A DNA stretch of 64,000 nt from Bondarzewia mesenterica (Eukaryota > Basidiomycota > Agaricomycetes > Russulales > Bondarzewiaceae): NCBI GenBank assembly GCA_004802705.1, contig SGPL01000013.1, positions 1 to 64,000 of the forward strand, in the 5' to 3' direction. Under the pieces are notes generated by a model. That model was not told the DNA's origin. It was given only the letters and a program-made list of their open reading frames with translations, and did not search any database. A program made the translations under genes and the position numbers. Below, piece after piece: positions 55,050-64,000 of this stretch (position 1 is its first letter; every line of letters starts with the position of its first letter).

Positions 55050-56570
55050 CTATACCATTGTGGATTGATACTTGACCTTTTCAAAGATACGATAGAGACT
55101 GATAACCAAGTTGAAGCAGTACATCAGGAGACCAATGGCCACCAAGCAAATCAACGCGAGCTGGTCGTCGCACAGGGAGTCACCGACACCTCCTTCGTGT
55201 CTTCCAAGATCTCCAAAAGGGCTTGCTGGTCTTGGTATGCTGCTGTACCAAGAGATGGCGCCGTGCGAGGCGCACGGGATGATGGAGGTGAAGAAATTGT
55301 CGAAGCAAAGGGAGAGCGCTGCTGACCAAGCACAGATAAAGAGGACTTCTAGGAGGGTATGTGCGAGCTTGCCAGAGGTCCGCCAGAGCCCGAGTGGTCT
55401 ACCAAAGTACTCCAACTGGACAAGACTGCGGCATCAGCGCTTCGACGTTTTGAGGAAAGTCGTACGGACTCACATAGATGGCGACCATGACGTGTACTAG
55501 TGTCAAAGGAGCAAATATAAGAATCAGGGTGCTGAAGGAACAAATGGTGAGTCAGTGGTGAACCGTCAACACGTTGTGCTCGTGCACTTACGGTGAGCTC
55601 CCAAGAGCGCCCCTGACGCTGTGCGACTTTTCCAACAATCGTATACGTATTGCCAGGGCAAGCGCGGCTGTTGTGAAAGTGATGTTGATAAATCGGAAAA
55701 GCTATCGTAAGGCGCGTCACCGAGGTCGAAATCAGTCATGCGATGCTCCAGTTTGGCAACACACTTACCAGAGGTACGTAGGCGTTACTCAGTAGATACG
55801 CTCTGGCTCTCTTCTTGCGTCTAGCCCAAGGACTAAGATTGTCACCCTGATCATGGTCATCCCTCGCCTCTGCATGATGTATCTTGCCCAACCGCTCGTA
55901 CCACCCCCGTCCTGGAGCCTCCTGCGGCCTCGGGGCCCACGGAGTATCCCAGCCAGGCGTTCGACTCTGCGCTAGCGTGGACGGTGCGACAGGCGGAGTT
56001 GGCATTGACAGGTGAAGCCCCCAGTCCTTCATTCGACTGGGAGGTTCTGGAGTGTTATTCGGCACGGCGGGGGGCGCCTCGTCCTGGCTGCCGCTGGCAT
56101 GGTTGGAGGGAGACATCCAGGTAGATTTGGCCCTGACAGACGAGGCGCCTTTCCTCTCTGACATGGCAGAGGGACCCTCTGTGGTCGAGGACGTGGGCTG
56201 AGGTGTGTGGCGTGTGAAGGCCCACCATCGTTGGTGTTCGTCGGCGGGGGCGAGCGAGGTAGAGTTGAGGGAGTGAACGTCGGAGCGACGGGCCTCGGAT
56301 GGTGTGCGGGAGCCTCCAGGAGAGGGAGAGAGATCGGCATCAGTGGGAGAGGGAGGTTCATCTTTGGCCCACGCTTGAGATCACCGATAGAGTCGAAAGA
56401 TAGCATTGTGATGACAACCTCGCGACCAAGGCGAAAGCAAAAATAAACTACTTACGAGGCGTGGTGATAACGGTCTTGATGGGGGCCGCAGGAGCAAGCT
56501 TGCTACGGACAGTCTGAGACTTTGAGAGACCTGTGGTGGAGGCAGCGGAGGGTGTGTGGTCCTCGACCAT
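55050..56570 (-). CDS. Multi-spanning membrane protein, SRF1-like (regulator of phospholipase D)
   Basis: Five exons: 56570-56456, 56373-55769, 55701-55592, 55531-55474 and 55415-55050; 417 residues. The N-terminal half is disordered (Ser/Pro) and includes the conserved-looking stretch DWGLHLSMPTPPVAPSTLAQ with PGWDTPWAPRP, then a basic patch WARRKKRARA. The C-terminal half has four or five membrane segments (LFRFINITFTTAALALAIRI, TLILIFAPLTLVHVMVAIY, TLLEVLFICAWSAALSLCFD, LALICLVAIGLLMYCFNLVI) with the signature EYFGRPLGLWRTS. This arrangement matches what I recall of basidiomycete SRF1-type proteins, named after a yeast activator of phospholipase D. The function in this organism is inferred from that name only. 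It shares a 245-bp divergent promoter with the FAM192A-like gene. Confidence 0.68.
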
Positions 56571-56815
56571 CACACGCGCGATAGAATATGTCCGCTGAAA
56601 ACTGCGGGGGTCAGGAAACAAGACAAGGTGCGGTTGGAGGGACGAGGAGGAGCATGGAACTTGGCTTGTGCTTATGAACGTCCGAGGACAAAGTGCGACT
56701 TGCGGGGCGCCGACTCTGCCGAATTACTCCAGGTCACGATACCTCACCGCAACTCAACTCTCACCGCACGTCGTCTGACACAGCGACCGACCGACTCTCA
56801 ACACTGTCTATCACC
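56571..56815. promoter_or_regulatory. Bidirectional promoter, SRF1-like and FAM192A-like genes
   Basis: 245 bp separate the two divergent ATGs, so both promoters must overlap here. A pyrimidine-rich stretch precedes the plus-strand start. Confidence 0.55.
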
Positions 56816-57783
56816 ATGGCAGACGATAGCGATATTCCTTCCATCTCATCAGGCGCAGTTGGCTCCCGCTTTGTCTCTCAGTCCGACCTCGACACCGCAA
56901 GAGCGCGCCGCGACGAGCAATGGAAGGCAGCCTACGCCAGGTCCTCTCTTCACTCATTCTTCCCTGCCTTTCACTCATTTCAACATTCATTTCCACGTGC
57001 AGGTTGGGCCAGGAGCCTCCTCCACAGCCCCAAGAAGATTCTTATGACGGTCGCAGTCTCGCAGAGGTAATATACATCCTTCTCTCGCGCACACAGACAA
57101 AGATTGACGGGAGTTTCCAACACGCCTGCTGAACGGGCACCCATTCATCCATCCAATGACAGAAACTGGCAGCGAACAGAGTAAGCTCATGACCCGTCCC
57201 TCGCAGCCGCAGCCTTCGCGGTTTGGGACCCTCATCTCACTCACGCATGTGCTGCAGGCTGCCAAGCAGGAAGAGTGGGAGGAAAAAACCAAGCTCGCAA
57301 ATCAGTTCCGTGCTCTTGAGGAGGACGAGATCATGTTCCTTGACTCCGTCCGCGAGCGACAGGAAGAGGAAGAGCGTCAGCGCAAGGAACACGACGGAGA
57401 GGAGCTCAAAGGATTCAGGGAGTAAGTTCCACTACCATACCGATCCCTCAAATGCATGCTGATCTCACACATCTTGGTTCAGAGCCGTTGCTTCCAGGGT
57501 CATTGTCAGATCCCCACCCACGATATCCCCAGCTAACCCTCCACCCAAAATCTCGAGCGCCCCAACAACAGCACCAGCCAAGAAAGACTCCAAAAAGTCT
57601 CTCAAGGGTGTTTTGGTCAAGAAAAAGCCAAAACCACCAGCAGCAGCGTTGGACACGAAGACCTCCCCGCCCAACGGCAAACCCGAAACCCCTACAACAA
57701 CTGGAGCAGGGGCGAAAAGAAAAGGCGACGATCCTCCAGATACGAAACGACGGAAATTCTCCAAGTCAGAGTCGGACTCATGA
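56816..57783 (+). CDS. FAM192A/PSME3IP1 (NIP30)-like protein
   Basis: Five exons: 56816-56940, 57003-57066, 57163-57180, 57258-57421 and 57483-57783; 223 residues. The N-terminal domain has the NIP30 pattern: SRFVSQSDLDTARARRDEQW, then a YDGRSLAEKL segment, EEWEEKTKLANQFRALEEDE and IMFLDSVRERQEEEERQRKE. A basic, Pro/Lys-rich tail ends TKRRKFSKSESDS, with a likely nuclear signal and a terminal acidic/serine stretch. In animals this protein binds the proteasome activator PA28-gamma in the nucleus and is a CK2 target; the fungal role is not known. Exon 3 has only 18 bp (codons for KLAANR). It converges with ESS2 162 bp away. Confidence 0.82.
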
Positions 57784-57945
57784 TGTTGTATCTTTGCCTC
57801 TTTTTTGCTGTTGCTATATATATTGCCTTTCCAGATATGACATGCTCGTCTGCAATCGAATTGAAAACACTAAGAAATGCCTTCGTCAAGCCTTCTTGCC
57901 GAGTAAGATAACATGCAATGCGTCCCGCAATGACCCACATCCCTC

Positions 57946-59603
57946 TCATCCCCCTCGCCGCGTGACGGGACTGGGCGTGGGGGTCCATCTCACCTTATTT
58001 AGATCCTTCGTTGTTGCCTTGCCCGTGCCCTCCCAGCTCGCCATCTTTACCATCGCATCTGCCCGCCTAGCGGCAGCCGTGCCCATCGTCGACCGATCCA
58101 ACAACCTCTTCCCCGCAGGCGTCAGCGCGCCCACCGCCTCGGCTCTCCTCGGCGTCCACGTCGGCGGTCCCATATCCCCCTTCTTTTTGCCCGTCGATGA
58201 CGCCCACGGCCCGCGCGTTGAGCCTAGGAGATTGGCTTTTGCGCTCATGCTTTTGGCGGCGGACGAGGAGAGTTTGCGGGAGAGCACTTCACGGGCGGTT
58301 GGGGCTCGAATGTGGAAAGGCATGCTTGGTGGAGGCATTTCGGCAGGTTCGTCGGTCTGAGAGAGGACACGAGGCGTGCCCATCAGTGTACCTAGGGTCA
58401 TGAGCTGTTTCACAGCTGCAGGCCCGAGCTCGGAGGGTGTTGGAGAGGGCATGGCGGGGACATAGGAGAAGTTATTGATGCCTGGCGATCTCGGACGGTC
58501 TATACAATGTACGCGTGAGATGTTCGTGAATCAAAGGTGCGGATGATGATGTACGTACATGGCGTGCCAGCGATTGCAGCGTCGATGCGACTGCGAGTTG
58601 GGCTTAGAGGTACCGAAAGACCTCGAGATGCAGTTGAAGAGCCTTCCTCTTGCTCTAGAAGGCGAGTATTTGAGTGTTTTATCACCCTCGGATCGGGCTC
58701 TGCGTTCGACCTCACGAGAGACGTTGACGGGTCGTAGGGCGAGACATCAGCATCTGGAGAGAACATGAACGCATTGCGCGCTCTGAACTTCCAACCGTCC
58801 ACCCCAGCAGGCCGAGTGTCCTTCTTCGGTGCCAAAACATCCACCATGCCCTCCTCCTCTTCCTCTTTGCCTTTCCCTTTCACGACCACCTGCAAATTCT
58901 TTTCCGTTCTCCCCGCCTCCCCATCCCTGTTTCCTCCATCTTCCCCCTCCGGTCCTGCAATCAGCCCCTTCGGCTGCGGTGCCTCAATCCTAATCCTCTC
59001 TCTCACCCCAGGCCTCGCAGCCGCCTCGGGGCCCTCAATCAACAGCCTCTCTCGGCCCTCCACCATCCTATCCCTCTGCGCCTCAACCCTCCGCTGCGCA
59101 TCCCACGCCCACCCATACCGCTCCCGCCGCCGCTGGTTCTCCCCGTCCAAAATCTGCGTGAAACTCGAATTGTCTTCAGACGTATACCGCGCCTGGAACG
59201 CGTCCAACGATAACCCCGCATCAAATTTCGCACGTTTCGTGGGTGGCCCGCCATCGTCTTCCGCACGCAACGGCGTGTCCGACGGTCCCCCGCCATAGGG
59301 TGTTTCTGAGGGCGTCTGCCATGGCCGCCCACGCGCACTGGGGGCGGGTGTGGAGAGCGCCTCGAGTCGGAGCACGGAGGCGGTGATGAGATGGGGGTCT
59401 TGCGTGCTCAGCGCATCGAGGTACGAGTTGGTGGCGTCCAGGTGGACGAGCGAGGGAAAGAAATCGCGGGCGATGATGTGTGATAGGGCGGCGGTATATT
59501 CATCTTCTTCGAGCACGACCTGGCGATTGAGAGAGCGGGGCGGGGGCGGCGTTGATGGGCGTGCGGACGTTGATGTGGTGGTGAGTCGGTCGTCGGTAGA
59601 CAT
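57946..59603 (-). CDS. ESS2: Splicing factor ESS2 (DGCR14/Es2, Bis1)
   Basis: Two exons, 59603-58559 and 58499-57946, encode 532 residues. Motifs typical of the Es2 family: QVVLEEDEYTAALSHIIARD with FFPSLVHL near the N-terminus, a long helical middle with FQARYTSEDNSSFTQIL, WKFRARNAFMFSPD, then NFSYVPAMPSPTPSELG, GTLMGTP and FHIRAPTAREVLSRKLS. Ess-2 is a nuclear protein of the late spliceosome that helps accurate 3' splice site use. An acidic, Gly/Glu-rich linker occurs at about residues 215-260. The start is set by MSTDDRL at 59603; the frame is open further upstream to 59828, without family similarity. The long plus-strand frame at 57,452-58,360 is a shadow. Confidence 0.9.
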
Positions 59604-60506
59604 GATTGACGAGGGTATGTGTAAGGAGAACAAGTGGTCAACAACCTGAAAGCAGACGCCACCCGCTGCGAACGGAGACTCCGAGTCGCCACGTGCGTTG
59701 CTCCGCTTACAAGCCTCCGTGTACCTTTGGTCAACCTTGCGGCGAGTCACAGGCCCAAATTCATCTATGTAAATAACGCTATCACACACACAAAGTTTTA
59801 AAAGCATACAATTGCACTCCGTACTCAAGTAAAATCAGAACTGTAAGGTACGGCCAGGCTAGAAGGTAAAGAATCACAAGTGGTATACGGGAGGGGGACC
59901 ACAGAACTGGACAATCGCAAAGGGGGAAAGGGCGGGAAAGGATAAAAGGACTAGAGGGGGCGGAGGGGGCCATAAAAAAGAACACAAGGCCAGGAGAAGG
60001 AAGAAGGGACGTGCATCTACGAGATCGATTGAATGGAAAATTAGAAGACCGTCGGAGATGAAAGAGGTGGGAGGAGGATATGCGTGGGGCGCGCTAGCGG
60101 CAAGACGCCGCCTATGTCGTTCTATCGTGATCTGGGAAGCCAGCAGTCATACTGTTACGGTCTGACACCGAGGTTGGGAGGGCATAATAAATGAGGTCGA
60201 GAATCCTTATGGCACAAACAGAAAAAAAAAAGGATGTAGATAAACACAAACGATTAAGACAGGGAAACCTGAAAGAATGTTGTTATCTTTGTTGTTAGAT
60301 CGGACTCCTTGAGAGTCCTGTTGCGTGCTGGCCGCGAAGGGCACATAGTGGGGTAATCGTACGGGGACGATAAATAAAAGAAAGTAAACACACACAAGTA
60401 ATCCGGTACACAGAAGAGAAGATGTTCAAAATATCACCTTAAGCATAGTAGTGATCAACTCGCCAAGAGCGCCAAAACTTGGAAGACTGGACAACCGCAC
60501 CCCACA
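59604..60506. other. Spacer between tandem minus-strand genes
   Basis: 900 bp holding the ESS2 promoter and NudE 3' region. An A9 tract occurs at about 60,222. No gene recognised. Confidence 0.5.
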
Positions 60507-62816
60507 TTACACGCGTCGATTCGTAGATGCTGCCAAAGTGCTCGATCGCATCCGGTTCCTGTCAAAACCTCCTAGAATGGCTTCAAGATCTGAATCTTCA
60601 CCCGAACTCCTTCGCCCACTTGCCCCAAAATTGGGCTTGGCGATCCTGCTCTGCGAGAGCGAAGTCATGTTTCCAGGTGGGAGCCTGGGGCTGGCTCGCA
60701 CGGTGAGATTACTGCTGAGCAGGTTCGGCGGAGATCTGTAGATGCTGGGGCTTCTGTACGCGGAAGGGGAAGACTTTTCGAGGCTAACACGAGGTGGGGC
60801 AGGGACGGACGTCGGTCGCTCTCTGTGATGATAAACACTGTCTGAGAGATGATTGAACACCGTCGGAGACCCAGTCGTGCTGAATTCGAGTGAAGAGCGC
60901 TTCAGGCCGTTAGAAGAATATGTGCCTGATCCGGGACCCGTCGAATGTTTGGTGCCCGTACCGGAGTACAGGCCGGAGGAAGGAACGGGGATGGATGTTG
61001 GCGTTGTTGGACGGGAAACAGGGGTGGCAAGGGAGCTGATGGTCGCAGTGGTCCCGACGCTACTTCGTCCCTCCGTGGAAGTGGAGGTTTGGGATGTTGG
61101 CCGCTTGAAGGACAACATCGTGCTTCGTGACATCGCCTCCTTTGATTCCCGCCTGGGTTCCCGAGGCTTGCGAGAGGGTGAATCTGGCCCTGCGGATACG
61201 TACGGGCGGTACGAAGGCACATTGGTCGCACTTGTCGCACTTGTCATTTTTCTCGCCTCTTTCTCCTTGCTTTTGAGAGGTGTCGGCGAGTCTTCCATGA
61301 TGAGCACCCAGCCTGTTGAATCGCGGCGGGGGGTCTGCTTCTTTTCTGCAGACTCCTCGCCACGTCGACTCAGAATTGATGGCCGTATCCGCTCGTCTGA
61401 AGTCCTCGGCTGCAATGAAGAGTTGCTTGATGTAGCTGATGACACTATGGATGGTGGCTTGGAGCTTAGGATAGATGTTGCCGAACCTGAGGGTGGCCGG
61501 GTGCTGGTACTACCCATGCGCAGCCGAGGGACACGAGTGTGGATCTTTTGTTCGAGGTTCTTCACCCGTGCTCTCATTTCTGACACCATCTGCACGCCCC
61601 TATTCTTCGACACGATCGTAGGAATGGAATTCACTGTGTTCGACGATATTGGCGACATCGGCGTGCGAGGCGAGGGGCGCGTGAGTGCGGTGCGCGGTGG
61701 CGCGCGTGTAGGACTCGAGAGAGACGGCACTGTAGTAGATCGGGAAGAGAACGGCGAAGCCTGGGTAGTGGATAGCTTGGCCCGTGAGGCAAAGCCGGCC
61801 TTCCGGAGTAAGGCTGATTGACCTGCATCTTTGTTGAGAGGAGAAGTAAGTGGGCGAGGCGTTGCTGTGGTAGGAGAAGGCGAATTAGACTCGGGAGAGA
61901 GGTCGGAAAGTTGGAGATCGGAGGGTAGCTGGGTATGCAGGAGGTCATCATCTGACTTTTGAGGACCATTCTGTAGGAAGGTAGAGCGTGAAGACGAGGC
62001 CTCTGAATTAAGGGTTACGTTCGATGCGCGTGCCTGTATGGTCTGAATTTGATCTTTGAGGACCGAAATCTCTGCATTTGCATCTGGAAAGGGATTAGAT
62101 GGCTCGACTGTATGGTGAGATCAAGGTCTACAGACCTCGAAGTTCGTCCTTAAACCGTTGACACTCCTCTTCCATATTTGCCTTGTCCAAGAGCTCGTGT
62201 TCCAAAAGAATCTTTTCCTCCAACGCTCGAGAGTACTTGGTCTCGACATCGGCCAAACTAGATGAGATCGCCCGCTCAGTCCTCTCCAAATCGTCGTTAC
62301 CCATTTCTAACTCCCGCAATTGAACCTTGATCTTCTGGTGGTCCTGCCGCAGAGTGTCAATTTCACGCTGCAAGGAGGTCGTGGTCTTGTTATGGGTTGT
62401 CTGCAATGATACGAATTTGGACTGACAGGCCACGGTCAACACGAACGGCCACGAGGGATTCACGAACAAGACGCACCTTCCACTCGTCCCTCTCGCTTTC
62501 CGCCCGCTCCACCTTAACTTTCAGATTCTGCTGTGCCTTCTCGGTCCTCTGCAACTCCCGCTCCAGTTCCTCCTCAAGTTCCTTTGAAGACTGATGGAAG
62601 TCGTCCAGTTCATTCCTTGTTTCTGATAGCATCTCAGCAACTTCGTAGTACTTGGACTTCCAATCCGTCGACGAGGCATAACTATTGGTCAACAAAACTG
62701 TGCGTCAGTAACTGAGGGAAATGCAGGCTGCGCAGCATGTACTTGAGTTGGTCGTCAAGAGAGGCCATCATGTTTTCTTTCCGTAGCGCGTCGGTAGCCG
62801 AGAGTACAGCTGTCAT
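60507..62816 (-). CDS. nudE: Dynein regulator NudE (NDE1/NDEL1-type)
   Basis: Four exons: 62816-62743, 62681-62477, 62421-62136 and 62083-60507; 713 residues. The N-terminal coiled coil is clear and typical for NudE: DWKSKYYEVAEMLSETRNEL, DDFHQSSKELEEELERELQR, EIDTLRQDHQKIKVQLRELE with RAISSSLADVETKYSRALEE. The first half of this helix binds dynein intermediate chain, the second half LIS1. The C-terminal 500 residues are Ser/Pro/Thr-rich and disordered, with an internal short coiled coil (VSEMRARVKNLEQKIHTR). NudE with LIS1 activates dynein and so moves nuclei and vesicles in hyphae. A strong antisense frame (60,853-61,821) is a shadow caused by codon bias. Confidence 0.9.
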
Positions 62817-63105
62817 CGTGCCAGGAGATAGAAAACAAAGACCAGACCGGAGCGAGAATCGGGGTTCGAGGGGCGACAGACAGGTTTCCTTTGGCGAGCG
62901 GTAGAGTTGAGTTGAAGTCGCAGCACTCCACTCTAACAACACAATCACCCTTATTTGGCCTTTATTTGCCTCGTGCCACTCGTTCGTTCGTCAATCAACA
63001 GGCTATTATAAGACGAGGCTAGTCCATTGTTAAGAAAAAATATAGGATACACGGCAGGATATATAATGCTCGAAATACATCACGACATAACAACAGTCTG
63101 CACCC
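62817..63105. other. Spacer between NudE start and CSL4 end
   Basis: 289 bp; contains the NudE promoter and CSL4 3' end. No gene. Confidence 0.5.
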
Positions 63106-63856
63106 TCACAAACCTTCCGGCTTGGCGCATTTTCGCCTTTCGATCTTCCCCGTTTTTGGACAGCGCATCTCTTGCCACGATACTGGTTCCATCGTCGCTC
63201 CTGGAAACACAGCAACGCCAAGTTGCACTTCGAAAGCGACGGAACAATATTGTAGCATCTTACCTGCTTCGCTCGTGGCGAAGATCACACCCAGATCGTT
63301 ACGCGCCGTGGTGAGGTAGTAACTTCGCGCATCTCCCAAAGAGATCTGTTTGGAGCGTGAGGGGACAATCGAGGAAAGGCAAAAACGCGACTTACGACGA
63401 GCCCTTTCACGACATCACCGCCTCGGAAGCAATCTCCAATTTTGACCTTGTCCTTCTCGGTCGCGCGGACGTCCTGGACGCGGATGACGCCTGTGAATTC
63501 CTCACCTGCAGGAAGAGGAACACCGTCGACGATGGTGATGGAGACCATGGCCTGCTGGGGCGAGAGACGCGTGACGGAGCCGAGGACAGTTGAGTTGGGG
63601 GCCGGTGGATGCGGACGCACATGAGAGATGGCCAGTGTCTGCGAGGAAGAAACCCAGAAGGAGAACGCCCAAAGATGATTCAAGTCGGCACAGACGCTGA
63701 GAAATAGAAAAGACGGACAGATGCATCGTGGTGCGGGATACCGACAAGACTGGCTCTAACGTGGCCATCTTTTGAGTAGATGCCACCACCGAGTTGAGGA
63801 AGAGGCCCTCGAGGGAGACGGATAGGTTGACCAGGGAGCAAGCAGTCTGAAGCCAT
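63106..63856 (-). CDS. CSL4: Exosome complex subunit Csl4
   Basis: Four exons: 63856-63746, 63638-63396, 63345-63264 and 63200-63106; about 176 residues. The N-terminal domain starts MASDCLLPGQPIRLPRGP with GGGIYSKDGHVRASL. The S1-type core follows: GSVTRLSPQQAMVSITIVDG, GEEFTGVIRVQDVRATEKDK with VKIGDCFRGGDVVKGLV, then SLGDARSYYLTTARNDLGVI and PVSWQEMRCPKTGKIERRK. Csl4 caps the RNA-entry side of the nuclear and cytoplasmic exosome. The junction between exon 1 and exon 2 is less certain: the better-looking donor at 63741 (GGTATC) breaks the phase, so the donor GTCGGT after CTT is used, and a small missed exon is possible. The third intron (63201-63263) is 63 bp, in frame and stop-free. Confidence 0.88.
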
Positions 63857-64000
63857 GGATGAAGGGTGCTTGGCTAATCACGCCAGTAATCTTTGCAACG
63901 GGGGATGCAGGAACACGAGTTGTCGGTTGTTTGGTCGTACGAGCGTGTAAATACATAACTCCCATATTTCTCGCTTCTCCAACAGTCGTCGTACGTGCCT
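63857..64000. other. Region upstream of CSL4 at the window edge
   Basis: Holds the CSL4 promoter. Too short to tell whether another gene starts beyond the edge. Confidence 0.4.

Noticed and set aside
57452..58360. 302-residue plus-strand frame
   Set aside because: Mixture of the out-of-frame FAM192A-like last exon and antisense ESS2.
60853..61821. 322-residue plus-strand open frame
   Set aside because: Antisense to the NudE C-terminal half, no start context or domain; caused by codon bias of the opposite strand.

Overview
The window is nuclear DNA of a filamentous basidiomycete, most likely an agaricomycete. Genes are dense, on both strands, and broken by many short introns (about 50-65 bp, GT-AG). 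The gene set (Slt2 MAPK, NoxR, HapX, NudE, Ess2, a PHS/GIT-type transporter, a Tnp2-like transposase with its own terminal inverted repeats, a Crypton-type recombinase) fits that group. Isolated N calls cluster at about 12-15 kb and 25-28 kb, so codons there are incomplete.

Layout. 1-6.9 kb is repeat-rich: the 3' part of a Crypton-like tyrosine recombinase gene with a GCR1_C-type tail, a long hairpin, degenerate GC-rich repeats, a tRNA-like Pol III box pair and a broken protein kinase fragment. 6.97-17.05 kb holds the cell-wall-integrity MAP kinase SLT2 (+), an intronless F-box protein (+), a PC-esterase-like type II membrane protein (-) and the NADPH-oxidase regulator NoxR (-). 18,781-28,655 is one complete CACTA/EnSpm-like transposon with 81-bp terminal inverted repeats that I could align base by base. 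It carries a decayed Tnp2-type transposase (+), a reverse-strand coiled-coil accessory reading frame and a PB1/NoxR-like fragment.

28.7-64 kb is ordinary gene-dense sequence: PHS/GIT-type MFS transporter (-), eIF3b (+, with an apparent one-base frameshift), HapX iron regulator (+), a mitochondrial-type PPR protein (-), a stand-alone adenylating enzyme (+), an XRCC2-like RecA-fold protein (-), a coiled-coil protein (+), SLX9 (-), an SLC35F-type transporter (-), an SRF1-like membrane protein (-), a FAM192A/PSME3IP1-like protein (+), ESS2 (-), NudE (-) and the exosome subunit CSL4 (-).

Most genes are housekeeping or signalling and do not form one pathway. SLT2 and noxR are both signalling genes and lie close together, and HapX is the only clear nutrient regulator. 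The most unusual content is the complete transposon with its terminal and subterminal structure and its NoxR-like fragment only about 4 kb from the intact noxR gene, followed by the Crypton-like gene at the left edge. Exon coordinates were derived by hand from splice sites, reading phase and conserved protein motifs.
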